DNA of 64,000 nucleotides from Dokdonella sp. (GTDB lineage Bacteria > Pseudomonadota > Gammaproteobacteria > Xanthomonadales > Rhodanobacteraceae). Shown here piece after piece: positions 27,914 to 37,088 of the stretch. The stretch is taken from positions 62,001 through 126,000 of the forward strand of contig NZ_JAGIAG010000005.1 of NCBI RefSeq assembly GCF_017744955.1, read 5' to 3'. The notes below the pieces were generated by a model. The model worked only from the letters and a program-made list of their open reading frames with translations, had not been told where the DNA came from and did not search any database. Both the position numbers and the translations under genes were made by a program. Position 1 is the stretch's first letter. Each line of letters begins with the position of its first letter.

Positions 27914-29242
27914 TTAGTCATGCATCGTCACCCGGTCAGGCACCGGCTTGGTCTTTTCGAAACCGAAGTGCGTGTATACCCACAGGAACACGAAGAAGCC
28001 GAAGTAGACGAAGGTCCAGAAGCGGCCGAACAGGTTCTCGATCATGGTCGAGTCGGCCTCGGCGCCGAACAGCTTCGGAATCATCTCGGCGCTGACGCCG
28101 GCGCCGACCGCGCCGAGCATCACGAACGACAGCGCGAAGAAGCCGAGCGCGACCTTGTAGCCGGTGCCGCGGTAACGCACCGACTTGACCTTGCCGCGGT
28201 CCAGCCACGGCATCAGGAACAGCAGCACGATCGCGGCGAACATCGCGATCACGCCCCAGATCGCCGTCTCGAAGAACGACGGCACCATGCGCAAGATCGC
28301 GTAGAACGGCGTGAAGTACCACACCGGCTTGATGTGCTCGGGCGTGGCGAGGTTGTTGGCCGGCACGAAGTTGTCGTGCTCCAGGAACCAGCCGCCGAAG
28401 GTCGGCGCATAGAACACGATGAACGCGGCGATCAGCAGGAAGAAGCCGGTGCCAAAGATGTCCTTCACCGTGTAGTACGGATGGAACGCGATGCCGTCGA
28501 GCGGCGTGCCGTCGGGCTTCTTCTTCTCCTTGATCTCGACGCCGTCCGGGTTGTTCGAGCCGACTTCGTGCAGCGCCGCGAGGTGCAGCACGACCAGCAG
28601 CAGCAGCACCAGCGGCAGCGCGATCACGTGCAGGGCGAAGAAGCGGTTCAGCGTCGCGTCGGCCGGCAGGTAGTCGCCCATGATCCACTCGACCAGCGAC
28701 GGACCGATCCACGGGATCGTGCCGAACAGCGAGATGATCACCTTCGCGCCCCAGAACGACATGTTGCCCCACGGCAGCACGTAGCCGAGGAACGCCTCGG
28801 CCATCAGCGCGAGGAAGATCAGCATACCGAGGATCCAGACCAGCTCGCGCGGCTTCTTGTAGGAGCCGTACATCAGGCCGCGGAACATGTGCAGGTAGAC
28901 CACCACGAAGAACAGCGAGGCGCCGGTCGAGTGCATGTAGCGGATCAGCCAGCCCCAGCTGACGTCGCGCATGATGTACTCGACCGAGGCGAACGCCGCC
29001 GACACGCCGGGCGCGACTTCGGCCGCGCTCGGCTTGTAGTTCATGGTCAGGAAGATGCCGGTCAGGATCTGGTTGACCAGCACCAGCAGCGCCAGCGAGC
29101 CGAAGTAGTACCAGAGGTTGAAGTTCTTCGGCGCGTAGTAGCCGGCGGTGTGCGAATTGAGGAACGAGAAGATCGGCAGGCGATCCTCGATCCAGTTCAC
29201 CACGCCGTTCTTGGACTGGATCCGCGTCATCGTGGTGCCCAT
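27914..29242 (-). CDS. petB: Cytochrome b of the bc1 complex
   Basis: The 442-residue membrane protein carries the two haems and both quinone sites. Seen are the N-terminal helix region LWYYFGSLALLVLVNQILTG, haem-binding histidines in RYMHSTGASLFF and VVYLHMFRGL, the Qo-site motif PDWY-equivalent KPVWYFTPFYAILR, and the conserved PWGNMSFWGA. Length and about eight to nine membrane spans fit proteobacterial cytochrome b. Its ATG overlaps the petA stop by one base (TAATG), so translation is coupled. Confidence 0.96.
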   Translation of the reverse strand: MGTTMTRIQSKNGVVNWIEDRLPIFSFLNSHTAGYYAPKNFNLWYYFGSLALLVLVNQILTGIFLTMNYKPSAAEVAPGVSAAFASVEYIMRDVSWGWLIRYMHSTGASLFFVVVYLHMFRGLMYGSYKKPRELVWILGMLIFLALMAEAFLGYVLPWGNMSFWGAKVIISLFGTIPWIGPSLVEWIMGDYLPADATLNRFFALHVIALPLVLLLLVVLHLAALHEVGSNNPDGVEIKEKKKPDGTPLDGIAFHPYYTVKDIFGTGFFLLIAAFIVFYAPTFGGWFLEHDNFVPANNLATPEHIKPVWYFTPFYAILRMVPSFFETAIWGVIAMFAAIVLLFLMPWLDRGKVKSVRYRGTGYKVALGFFALSFVMLGAVGAGVSAEMIPKLFGAEADSTMIENLFGRFWTFVYFGFFVFLWVYTHFGFEKTKPVPDRVTMHD

Positions 29243-29847
29243 TACGCGGCCTCCTTGCCCGGATCGACGCCGATCAGGATGTGGGTGTCGTCGACGAAGT
29301 GGTACGGCGGCACGGCCAGGTTGGCCGGCGCCGGCACGCCGTCGAACACGCGTCCGGCCATGTCGTAGCGCGACTTGTGGCAGGGGCAGTAGAAGCCGCC
29401 CTTCCAGTTCGGGTCGAACGGTTCGGGCTTGAGGTCCGGGAAGAAGTCCGGCACGCAGCCGAGATGGGTGCACAGGCCCGTCACCACCAGCCATTCCGGC
29501 TTGATCGAGCGATGCTCGTTCTGCGCGTACTTCGGCTGCTGGGCGGCGTTCTCCGACTTCGGATCACGCAGCTTCGTGTCCTCGCCGGGCAGCGCGTCGA
29601 GCTGCGCCTTGGTCCGGTTGACGACGAACACCGGCAGACCGCGCCAGGCGAAGGTGACCTTCTGCCCCGGCTCGATCTTGCTGATGTCGGCCACTACCGG
29701 TGCGCCGGCGGTCTTCGCCGCCACGCTCGGCTCCCACGACTTGACGAAGGGAATCGCTGCGAGCACGACACCTGCACCACCGACGACCGAAGTCGTCGCA
29801 GTCAGGAATCGGCGGCGCCCCTGGTCCACCACAGCATCGTTTGCCAT
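29242..29847 (-). CDS. petA: Rieske iron-sulfur subunit of the bc1 complex
   Basis: The 201-residue protein holds a [2Fe-2S] cluster. Ligands are in CTHLGC (Cys126, His128, with disulfide Cys131) and CPCHKSRYD (Cys154, Cys156, His157). The second box has CHK where CHG is usual, a tolerated change. A twin-arginine-type N-terminus (RRRFLTATTSVVGGAGVVLA) directs export and doubles as membrane anchor. The ATG at 29847 has GAGG just upstream. First gene of petABC. Confidence 0.96.
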   Translation of the reverse strand: MANDAVVDQGRRRFLTATTSVVGGAGVVLAAIPFVKSWEPSVAAKTAGAPVVADISKIEPGQKVTFAWRGLPVFVVNRTKAQLDALPGEDTKLRDPKSENAAQQPKYAQNEHRSIKPEWLVVTGLCTHLGCVPDFFPDLKPEPFDPNWKGGFYCPCHKSRYDMAGRVFDGVPAPANLAVPPYHFVDDTHILIGVDPGKEAA

Positions 29848-30024
29848 CAGTACCTCGGTACTTGTGCGGCCATCCCTGACCGCGACGAAGAGCGACCGTC
29901 CTGGCCGCACTTTTCAAGTGAAGATCAAAAGCTCTCAAGCTCTCAAGACGAGCCGTCCTGAACGTGCTGCTACCGACCTTCGCGAGGCGAGTCGCGTCGC
30001 TGGGGCGAGCCGGAAAATCGTGTT

Positions 30025-30053
30025 AGTTTAACGAACGCTCCAACACCGCACAA
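30025..30053 (-). promoter_or_regulatory. Candidate petABC promoter
   Basis: On the minus strand TTGTGC (30048-30053) and TAAACT (30025-30030) are separated by exactly 17 bases. They lie about 180 bases upstream of the petA start. A tandem copy of a 9-base AGCTCTCAA-type repeat lies in the leader (about 29930-29947). This is a consensus match only. Confidence 0.5.
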
Positions 30054-30146
30054 TCGAAGCCGCGCGCCGAGTCGGCCAGCGCGCGCGACCGCGGAGCGGC
30101 CTCCGGCGACGTACTCCATCCCCATCGCGACAGCCCGACCGATCCC

Positions 30147-31340
30147 ATGCGCAGCCGCAACCTCCACGATACCCTCGCCTTCGTCGCGCGCTGCGTGGTG
30201 GTCGGGCTGGCGGCGGCGTTCGTGGTGAATCTCGCCGCGCCGGGACTGGTCGGCCGCCTGCGCGGCAGCGTGCAGGGCGAGCGCACGCGCGACGCGGCCG
30301 ATGCGACATCTCGCCACGCCCCGTTCTCCTATGCCGACGCGGTCGCGCGCGCCTCGCCGGCGGTGGTCAACATCTATGCGAACCGCACCACCCTGCAGCG
30401 CCGCATCGTCCAGGTCGACCCGCTGACCCAGCGCCTGCTCGGCCTGCGCGGCATCGCCGGTCCCTGGGAGAAGCGCCTCGACCGCAGCCTCGGCTCCGGC
30501 GTGATCTTCAGCTCCGACGGTTACGTACTGACGAACAACCACGTCATCAACGGCGCCGACGACATCCAGGTGCTGCTCGACGACGGCCGCGTCTCCAAGG
30601 CGCAGATCATCGGCAGCGACGTCGAGACCGACCTCGCCGTGCTGAAGATCGACGCCGGCAGCCTGCCCGAGATCGCCGTGCCGGACGACAAGACCGCCGA
30701 CGTCGGCGACGTGGTGCTGGCGATCGGCAATCCGGTCGGCCTCGGCAAGACCGTCACCATGGGCATCGTCAGCGCGACCGGCCGCCAGCTCAAGATGTCG
30801 GCCTACGAGGACTTCATCCAGACCGACGCCGCGATCAACGCCGGCAACTCCGGCGGCGCCCTGGTCAACGCGGACGGCGAGCTGATCGGCATCAACACCG
30901 CGGTCTACCCGCGCACGCCGACCTCCGACGGCAGCGGTGCCTACCGGCAGGTCGCCGAGGGCATCGGCTTCGCCATCCCGGTGACGACGGCGAAGACCGT
31001 GCTCGACCAGATCGTCAAGCACGGCCACGTGATCCGCGGCTGGATCGGCACCGACTACATCGACGTGCCGCCGCCGAACGGGGCGACCTCGCGGCCGCAG
31101 GGCGTGCTGGTCACGCGCGTGATCCCGGAGAGCCCGGCCGCGCAGGCCGGCCTGCAGCCCTACGACCTGCTGCTCAAGCTCGACGGCGCCCCGATCGTCG
31201 ACCAGATCGACCTGCGCAACCGCGAGGCGATGCTCGCGCCGGGCACCAAGGTGCGCCTGGAAGGCCTGCGCAACAACGCGCCGTTCGCCATCGACGTGAC
31301 GCTGGCGCAGCGGCCGGCGCCGAGTACGACAGGGGCGTGA
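30147..31340 (+). CDS. DegS-like trypsin-type serine protease with one PDZ domain
   Basis: The 397-residue envelope protease has an N-terminal membrane anchor (about 11-30, FVARCVVVGLAAAFVVNLAA), a trypsin fold with the catalytic triad His132 (LTNNHVI), Asp162 (ETDLAVLK) and Ser235 (NAGNSGGAL), and a single PDZ domain near 300-390 (GVLVTRVIPESPAAQAGLQPYD). One PDZ and an uncleaved anchor point to the DegS branch, which starts the RpoE stress cascade by cutting RseA, rather than DegP, which has two PDZ domains. No rse genes are adjacent. It is divergent from petABC. Confidence 0.9.
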   Translation: MRSRNLHDTLAFVARCVVVGLAAAFVVNLAAPGLVGRLRGSVQGERTRDAADATSRHAPFSYADAVARASPAVVNIYANRTTLQRRIVQVDPLTQRLLGLRGIAGPWEKRLDRSLGSGVIFSSDGYVLTNNHVINGADDIQVLLDDGRVSKAQIIGSDVETDLAVLKIDAGSLPEIAVPDDKTADVGDVVLAIGNPVGLGKTVTMGIVSATGRQLKMSAYEDFIQTDAAINAGNSGGALVNADGELIGINTAVYPRTPTSDGSGAYRQVAEGIGFAIPVTTAKTVLDQIVKHGHVIRGWIGTDYIDVPPPNGATSRPQGVLVTRVIPESPAAQAGLQPYDLLLKLDGAPIVDQIDLRNREAMLAPGTKVRLEGLRNNAPFAIDVTLAQRPAPSTTGA

Positions 31341-31347
31341 AAGGCGG

Positions 31348-31460
31348 TGATTCGTGATTGGTGATTGGAAAGAGCGCTTTGCGAAGCGCGCGCGGATTGC
31401 CGGCAAACGTGTCGCAGGAATCTGCTCTTACGAATCACCAATCACGAATCACCAATCACG
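31348..31460. repeat. Period-7 inverted-repeat element (element B)
   Basis: The left arm (31348-31368) is three degenerate heptamers of type GATTsGT. The right arm (31431-31460) is four heptamers of type sAATCAC. The first 21 bases of each arm pair at 20 of 21 positions. Just inside the left arm is a perfect small hairpin GCGCTT-TGCG-AAGCGC (31374-31389). The element fills the gap between the convergent protease and transglycosylase genes. Confidence 0.75.
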
Positions 31461-31466
31461 TCTCCC

Positions 31467-32570
31467 CTACAACGCTTTCTGATATCGGTCGCGCAGGGTC
31501 GACACGCGCTGCACGTAGACCTGGGTCTCGTCGTAGGGCGGGATGCCGCGATATCTCTGCACCGCGCCGGGGCCGGCGTTGTATGCGGCGGTGGCGAGCT
31601 GGGCGTCGCCGTTGAAGGTCTGCAGCAGCTGCGAAAGATAACGTGCGCCGCCGCGGATGTTCTGGGCGACGTCGAACGCGTCGGTCACGCCGAGGTCGTT
31701 GGCGGTGCCGGGCATCAGCTGCATCAGGCCTTGCGCGCCCTTGTTCGACAGCGCCATCGGATTGAACGCGGATTCGGCGTGGATCACCGCGCGCAGCAGC
31801 GAGGCGTCGATGCCGAAGTCGGAGGCCGCCGCGGCGATCTCGTTCCGGTACGCGTCGAGATTCAGCGCCGTGCGCGCGAAATCGATCTTCGAGTGCAGGT
31901 CGCAGGCGACGCAGGTCGCGATGTAGGTGAACAGCACGGCGAACGCGCCGCCCTGCGGACGGATGTTGGTGTATTCGACGATGCCGTCCTTGCGCTGCAC
32001 GCGGTAGACCGAGCCGCGCACGATCCTGGTCTTCACCGCCGGCTCGGCCGCGACGAACGTCGCCGCCGCGGGCGCGGCCGGCTTCGAGCGCGGCCGGTAC
32101 GGCGCCGCGATGAACAGCGGCGGCCCCAGCGTCGGCGCCGTGCTGGCCACGTCGGCGAGCACGATGGAGAAATCTTCCTGCGCGACGAGGCGCGCGGTGC
32201 TGGCGACGCCGCTGCTGATCTTCGCGAACGAGGCGCGGGCCGCCTCGGGCGGATCGACCGTCGCGCCGGCGGCGACCGTGGAGAAATCCGGCTTCGTCAC
32301 CGGATTCTCCTCGTAGACCCAGCGCTGCGTCGTCGTGGTGCGCGGTTTCGGCGCCGCCGTCTTCGCCGGCGCCGGCGCGGCCGAGGCGGCCTTCTTCGGC
32401 GCGGTGTCGGCGTAGCGCGACAGCACCTTGCACTTCGGGAAGCCGTCCGGCTTGTTCGTGTAGGCGATCACGCCGCCCTTCGCCTCGCAGCGGTAGAGCA
32501 CGCCGGCTCCGGCGGGCAGCGCGTACGCGCTCAAGGCGAGGCAGACGATGGAGGCGGCGAAACGCGACAT
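31467..32570 (-). CDS. Lytic transglycosylase (SLT/LysG family) with DUF4124-like segments
   Basis: The 367-residue exported enzyme has a signal peptide (MSRFAASIVCLALSAYALPAGA). A short DUF4124-like segment follows (LYRCEAKGGVIAYTNKPDG), then an Ala/Pro-rich linker. A second copy of that segment (VYRVQRKDGIVEYTNIRPQG) comes next, then the C-terminal SLT domain. The catalytic Glu lies in AVIHAESAFNPMALSNKGA, followed by GLMQLMPGTA and AAYNAGPGAVQRYRG. It cleaves peptidoglycan to anhydromuropeptides. ATG 32570 starts the signal peptide; one at 32597 adds nine residues. Confidence 0.9.
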   Translation of the reverse strand: MSRFAASIVCLALSAYALPAGAGVLYRCEAKGGVIAYTNKPDGFPKCKVLSRYADTAPKKAASAAPAPAKTAAPKPRTTTTQRWVYEENPVTKPDFSTVAAGATVDPPEAARASFAKISSGVASTARLVAQEDFSIVLADVASTAPTLGPPLFIAAPYRPRSKPAAPAAATFVAAEPAVKTRIVRGSVYRVQRKDGIVEYTNIRPQGGAFAVLFTYIATCVACDLHSKIDFARTALNLDAYRNEIAAAASDFGIDASLLRAVIHAESAFNPMALSNKGAQGLMQLMPGTANDLGVTDAFDVAQNIRGGARYLSQLLQTFNGDAQLATAAYNAGPGAVQRYRGIPPYDETQVYVQRVSTLRDRYQKAL

Positions 32571-32650
32571 GAGCGCTATGGAACGATCCCGGAGCACGAA
32601 GTTTCCATCGACCGCATCGCGAAACCATGACGCGGCCGCCCAAGCGGCGC

Positions 32651-32680
32651 TTGGCGAGGCGCGGTTTTACCACGTAAACT
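32651..32680 (+). promoter_or_regulatory. Candidate miaB promoter
   Basis: TTGGCG (32651-32656) and TAAACT (32675-32680) are 18 bases apart, 27 bases upstream of the miaB ATG, in a short AT-rich island. This is a consensus match only. Confidence 0.4.
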
Positions 32681-32707
32681 ATTGGACTTTCTACGATTTC
32701 GATCGCA

Positions 32708-34051
32708 ATGGCCGGCAAGCTCTACATCAAGACCCACGGTTGCCAGATGAACGAGTACGACTCGGCCAAGATGGCCGACGTGCTCGGCGCCGCGCACGGC
32801 CTCGAGCTGACGACCAACGAGGCCGAGGCCGACGTGATCCTGATCAACACCTGCTCGATCCGCGAGAAGGCGCAGGAGAAGGTGTTCAGCCAGCTCGGCC
32901 GCTGGCGCGAGCTGAAGCAGGCCAACAGCGCCGTCGTGATCGGCGTCGGCGGCTGCGTCGCCAGCCAGGAGGGCGACGCGATCGTCAAGCGCGCGCCGTT
33001 CGTCGACCTCGTGTTCGGCCCGCAGACCCTGCACCGCCTGCCGCAGATGATCGAAGCGCGCCGCGCCAGCGGCAAGCCGCAGGTCGACATCTCCTTCCCC
33101 GAGATCGAGAAGTTCGACCGGCTGCCCGAGCCGCGCGCCGAAGGCCCGAGTGCGTTCGTCTCGATCATGGAAGGCTGCTCGAAGTACTGCTCGTTCTGCG
33201 TCGTGCCGTACACGCGCGGCGAGGAGATCAGCCGGCCGTTCGACGACGTCGTCGCCGAGATCGCGATGCTCGCCGAGCAAGGCGTGCGCGAGGTCAACCT
33301 GCTCGGCCAGAACGTCAACGCCTACCGCGGACCGATGCACGACGGCTCGGTCGCCGACCTGGGCCTGTTGATCCACGCCATCGCCGAGATCGACGGCATC
33401 GGCCGCATCCGCTTCACCACCTCGCACCCGCTGGAGTTCTCCGATTCGCTGGTCGAGGCCTACGCGAACGTGCCGCAGCTGGCCGACTTCCTGCATCTGC
33501 CGGTGCAGTCCGGCTCGGACCGCATCCTCGCCGCGATGAAGCGCGGCTACACCGCGCTCGAGTTCAAGCAGAAGATCCGCAAGCTGCGCGCGGTGCGTCC
33601 GGACATCTGCATCTCGTCGGACTTCATCGTCGGCTTTCCCGGCGAGACCGACGCGGACTTCGACAAGACGATGAAGCTGATCGACGACGTCGGTTTCGAC
33701 CAGAGCTTCTCCTTCATCTATTCCAAGCGCCCCGGCACGCCGGCGGCCAACCTCGCCGACGACACGCCCGATGCGGTCAAGCACGCGCGCCTGGAACGCC
33801 TGCAGGCCGCCGTCAACGCGAACGCGAAGAAGATCAGCGAGGCGATGGTCGGTTCCGTGCAGCGCGTGCTGGTCGAAGGCCCGAGCCGCAAGAACCCGAA
33901 CGAGCTGACCGGCAAGACCGAGAACATGCGCTCGGTGAACTTCCCCGCTCCGCCGCGGCTGGTCGGACAGTTCGTCGACGTCGTCATCACCGAGGCGCTG
34001 ACCAACTCGCTGCGCGGACGCGTGCAGCTCGACGAAGCGCACGCCGCGTGA
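32708..34051 (+). CDS. miaB: tRNA-2-methylthio-N6-dimethylallyladenosine synthase
   Basis: The 447-residue radical-SAM enzyme methylthiolates i6A37 of tRNAs. The N-terminal cluster ligands are Cys12 (THGCQMN), Cys49 (NTCSIRE) and Cys83 (GGCVAS). The radical-SAM triad is Cys157, Cys161 and Cys164 (CSKYCSFC). The C-terminal TRAM domain starts near [12 protein letters not shown]. Length and motifs are standard. It begins the conserved miaB-ybeZ-ybeY-corC arrangement; the next gene overlaps its stop. Confidence 0.97.
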   Translation: MAGKLYIKTHGCQMNEYDSAKMADVLGAAHGLELTTNEAEADVILINTCSIREKAQEKVFSQLGRWRELKQANSAVVIGVGGCVASQEGDAIVKRAPFVDLVFGPQTLHRLPQMIEARRASGKPQVDISFPEIEKFDRLPEPRAEGPSAFVSIMEGCSKYCSFCVVPYTRGEEISRPFDDVVAEIAMLAEQGVREVNLLGQNVNAYRGPMHDGSVADLGLLIHAIAEIDGIGRIRFTTSHPLEFSDSLVEAYANVPQLADFLHLPVQSGSDRILAAMKRGYTALEFKQKIRKLRAVRPDICISSDFIVGFPGETDADFDKTMKLIDDVGFDQSFSFIYSKRPGTPAANLADDTPDAVKHARLERLQAAVNANAKKISEAMVGSVQRVLVEGPSRKNPNELTGKTENMRSVNFPAPPRLVGQFVDVVITEALTNSLRGRVQLDEAHAA

Positions 34052-34542
34052 GCGGCGGGCTGCTCATCCGCGAAATCGCCGCGAACGAGTTCTCCCGCGC
34101 CTGGCCGATCTTCCGCGCGGTGATTGCGGGCGGCGACACCTACAGCTATCCGCCCGACCTGGACGAGGACGCGGCGCGCACGATGTGGACCTCGCCGCCG
34201 AGCCGCTGCTTCTTCGCCGAGCGCGACGGCGAGGTGCTCGGCCTGTACCTGCTGCGTCCGAACCAGCCCGGCCTCGGCGACCACGTTGCCAACTGCGGCT
34301 ACATGGTGTCGCCGGACGCGCGCGGCCAGGGCGTCGCCTCGGCGATGTGCGAGCACTCGCTCGCCGAGGCGCGCCGCGCCGGCTTCACCGCCATGCAGTA
34401 CAACTTCGTCGTCAGCAGCAACGAGGGCGCGGTGCGACTGTGGCAGCGCCACGGCTTCGCGATCGTCGGTCGCGTGCCGGGTGCGTTCCGCCACGCGACA
34501 CGCGGGCCGACGGACGTGTTCGTGATGCATCGTTTCCTGTAG
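34048..34542 (+). CDS. GNAT family N-acetyltransferase
   Basis: The 164-residue protein shows a GNAT fold. It has [21 protein letters not shown] (beta4), the acetyl-CoA loop [18 protein letters not shown] (Q/RxxGxG/A), and an N-x-x-A-x-x-L-like [13 protein letters not shown] near the end. The substrate is unknown; relatives are often called phosphinothricin-type or RimI-like. The start is taken as the GTG whose last two bases overlap the miaB TGA (GTGA), giving coupled translation. This gene is an addition to the usual miaB-ybeZ order. Confidence 0.82.
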   Translation: MSGGLLIREIAANEFSRAWPIFRAVIAGGDTYSYPPDLDEDAARTMWTSPPSRCFFAERDGEVLGLYLLRPNQPGLGDHVANCGYMVSPDARGQGVASAMCEHSLAEARRAGFTAMQYNFVVSSNEGAVRLWQRHGFAIVGRVPGAFRHATRGPTDVFVMHRFL

Positions 34543-34624
34543 CCGCCACGGCGCCGCGGCCGCGCCTTCCGCACGAGCGCCCGCGGTAGCTGAAACCGCA
34601 CGCGCGCGCTACCCTCGCGCGCCT

Positions 34625-35599
34625 ATGACGACGACCCTGCACCACGACTTCACGCTCGAACCGGCCGACGGCGAGCGCCTCGCCAATCTAGCCGGCCCGT
34701 TCGACGAGCACCTGCGCCAGATCGAGCTGCGCCTCGGCGTCGAGATCGCCAATCGCGGCAACGTGTTCCGCCTCAGCGGCAGCGAGCAGGCGATACGACT
34801 CGGCGAGCGCGCGCTGCGCGAGCTGTATGCGGCGACCGAGCACGAGACCCTGACCGGGCCGCAGGTGAACCTGCACCTGTCCGAATCCGGCATCCTCGCC
34901 GCCGAGGCGCGCGCGACGGAAGGGGCGCACGACGTCGCGATCAAGACCAAGCGCGGCACCGTGCGCGGACGCGGCGCGAACCAGGCGCGCTATCTGCAGG
35001 CGATCGCCACGCACGACATCAACTTCGGCGTCGGCCCGGCCGGCACTGGCAAGACCTATCTCGCCGTCGCGATGGCGGTCGACGCGCTGAACGACAACCG
35101 CGTGCAGCGCCTGATCCTGGTGCGCCCGGCGGTCGAGGCCGGCGAGAAGCTCGGCTTCCTGCCCGGCGACCTGACGCAGAAGGTCGATCCGTACCTGCGC
35201 CCGCTGTACGACGCGCTGTACGAGATGCTCGGCATCGAGCGCGTCATGAAGCTGATCGAGCGCAACGTGATCGAGATCGCGCCGCTCGCCTACATGCGCG
35301 GGCGCACCTTGAACGATTCCTTCGTGATCCTCGACGAGGCGCAGAACACCACCGTGGAGCAGATGAAGATGTTCCTGACCCGCATCGGCTTCGGCTCGGT
35401 CGCGGTCGTGACCGGCGACATCAGCCAGACCGACCTGCCCAAGCACGTGAAATCCGGACTGCGCGACGCGATCGACGTGCTGCGCGACGTCGACGGCGTC
35501 AGCTTCACCTTCTTCACCGCCAAGGACGTCGTGCGCCATCCTCTGGTGCAGCGGATCGTGCACGCGTACGAGGCGCGCGAACAGGAGCAGGCGCGATGA
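34625..35599 (+). CDS. ybeZ: PhoH-like ATPase YbeZ
   Basis: The 324-residue protein has an N-terminal KH-like region (about 1-80) and a PhoH ATPase core. The Walker A motif GPAGTGKT is at 137-144, the Walker B is FVILDEAQN, and the conserved GDISQTDLP sensor loop follows. YbeZ works with the endoribonuclease YbeY in 16S rRNA maturation and ribosome quality control. In most relatives ybeY comes directly next; here an exported propeller-protein gene lies between, overlapping the ybeZ stop by 4 bases. Confidence 0.95.
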   Translation: MTTTLHHDFTLEPADGERLANLAGPFDEHLRQIELRLGVEIANRGNVFRLSGSEQAIRLGERALRELYAATEHETLTGPQVNLHLSESGILAAEARATEGAHDVAIKTKRGTVRGRGANQARYLQAIATHDINFGVGPAGTGKTYLAVAMAVDALNDNRVQRLILVRPAVEAGEKLGFLPGDLTQKVDPYLRPLYDALYEMLGIERVMKLIERNVIEIAPLAYMRGRTLNDSFVILDEAQNTTVEQMKMFLTRIGFGSVAVVTGDISQTDLPKHVKSGLRDAIDVLRDVDGVSFTFFTAKDVVRHPLVQRIVHAYEAREQEQAR

Positions 35600-36444
35600 T
35601 CCTGCGCACCGTCACCGCCCTGCTGCTCGCGTGCACGGCTGCCGGCGCCGCCGCGCAGAGCCTGAACGGCCCCGAGAGCATCGAATTCCATCCGCGCAGC
35701 GGCCGCTACTTCATCAGCAACACCGCCGGCGGCATCCAGCAGCGCGCGCCGGACGGCACGCTGAGCCTGTTCACCGACGCGCCGACTTCGCCGTACGGCA
35801 TCGAGCTGCTCGGCGGCGTGTTGTACGTGCTCGATTCGGGGCACCTCAAAGGCTACGACGTCGACAGCGTCGAACCGGTGCTCGATCTCGCCATCGCCGG
35901 CGCGTCCTTCCTCAACGGCATCACCTCCGACGGCGCGCACACGATCTACCTCAGCGACTTCGGCGCCAGGAAGATCCATCGCGTCGACGTCGCCGACCTC
36001 GCGGCGCCGACGCAGAGCGTGCTGACGCCGACCGCGCAGACGCCGAACGGCCTGGCCTACGACCGCGCCGGCAACCGCCTGCTGGTCGCCACGTGGACCA
36101 GCAATGCGAAGATTCTCGAAATCCCGCTCGATGGGACGCCGACGCCGGCGACGCTGATCCAGACGCAGCTTGGCAACATCGACGGCATCACGCTGGACTG
36201 CCATGGAGCGATCGTCGTCGCGCCGTGGTCCTGCGGCAGCGGCGGCTGCCTGCGTCGCTTCGATCCGCCGTTCGCGCTCGATTCGCCGGCGCAGGTGCTC
36301 GCCGACGGCCTGTCGAATCCGGCCGACATCGACTACAACCGGCTCAGCGGCGAGATCGCCGTGCCCGAGTCCGGCGCGAACCAGGTCAGCTTCCACCCGA
36401 CCGGCTGCGAGGCAGCCGTGTTCGCCGACGACTTCGAGCGCTGA
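35596..36444 (+). CDS. Exported NHL/SMP-30-like beta-propeller protein
   Basis: The 282-residue protein has a signal peptide (MILRTVTALLLACTAAGAAA) followed by about six propeller blades with recurring D-G-x-x-x-x-Y and NGLAYD/NGITSD units (SPYGIELLGGVLYVLDSG, NGITSDGAHTIYLSDFG, NPADIDYNRLSGEIAVPESG). It ends AAVFADDFER, a variant of the tail on other exported proteins in this window. The ATG overlaps the ybeZ stop (ATGA) and ybeY starts 9 bases after its stop, so it is within the operon although its product is exported. The function is unknown; SMP-30-like lactonase metal residues are not clear. Confidence 0.83.
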   Translation: MILRTVTALLLACTAAGAAAQSLNGPESIEFHPRSGRYFISNTAGGIQQRAPDGTLSLFTDAPTSPYGIELLGGVLYVLDSGHLKGYDVDSVEPVLDLAIAGASFLNGITSDGAHTIYLSDFGARKIHRVDVADLAAPTQSVLTPTAQTPNGLAYDRAGNRLLVATWTSNAKILEIPLDGTPTPATLIQTQLGNIDGITLDCHGAIVVAPWSCGSGGCLRRFDPPFALDSPAQVLADGLSNPADIDYNRLSGEIAVPESGANQVSFHPTGCEAAVFADDFER

Positions 36445-36452
36445 GCGCCGGC

Positions 36453-36983
36453 ATGAGCGCACGTGCGAAGCCCGGATCTGCCGCGAAGCCGACGCGCCGG
36501 TCGGCCTTGCCGCTCAAGCTCTCCATCTGGGTCAGGAACGAGGCCGGCCGCAAGGGCGTGCCGCTGCTGCCGAGCTTCGAGCGCTGGATCGCCGCGATTC
36601 CCGACCTGCGCCATCCGCACCATTGGACCGAGCTGAACATCCTGATCGTCGGCAGCGCGGCCGGCCGCCGCTACAACCGCGAGTTCCGCGGCCGCGACTA
36701 CGCCACCAACGTGCTGAGCTTCCCCTACGAAGCCGCGCCCGGAGAACATTCCGGCCTGCTCGGCGACCTCGTCGTCTGCGCGCCGGTGGTCGCGCGCGAG
36801 GCGCGCGAGCAGCATAAGACACCGCGCGACCACTATGCGCACCTGACCGTCCACGGCGTGCTGCACCTGCTCGGCTACGACCACGAGACCGACGCGGACG
36901 CCGAGCGCATGGAGGCGCTGGAACGCGCGGTGCTCGGCTCGCTCGGCATCGCCGATCCGTACGCGCCCAGGAACGAGAAATGA
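36453..36983 (+). CDS. ybeY: Endoribonuclease YbeY (rRNA maturation factor)
   Basis: The 176-residue metalloprotein carries the signature HGVLHLLGYDHETD with three zinc-binding histidines (HxxxHxxGYDH). Upstream are conserved NREFRGRDYATNVLSFPYE and LGDLVVCAPVVAREA. It matures 16S rRNA 3' ends together with YbeZ. It has about 20 extra basic residues at the N-terminus. The stop codon lies inside repeat element C, whose left arm encodes the last residues (NEK). Confidence 0.95.
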   Translation: MSARAKPGSAAKPTRRSALPLKLSIWVRNEAGRKGVPLLPSFERWIAAIPDLRHPHHWTELNILIVGSAAGRRYNREFRGRDYATNVLSFPYEAAPGEHSGLLGDLVVCAPVVAREAREQHKTPRDHYAHLTVHGVLHLLGYDHETDADAERMEALERAVLGSLGIADPYAPRNEK

Positions 36984-37038
36984 GGAGTGAGAAACGGGGG
37001 CGGAATTTCTCCCGTTCCTCGATTCTGATCCCTCGTTC
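36971..37038. repeat. Period-7 inverted-repeat element (element C)
   Basis: A left arm of four degenerate heptamers (36971-36998, GAACGAG/AAATGAG/GAGTGAG/AAACGGG) pairs at 21 of 28 positions with a right arm (37011-37038). The loop is 12 bases. The left arm contains the ybeY stop codon, and the right arm precedes the corC leader. Confidence 0.65.
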
Positions 37039-37088
37039 CTCCTTTGCTACACTGCCGGCCCGCCCGCGAGGGCTTGTTGCCGGTAGAG

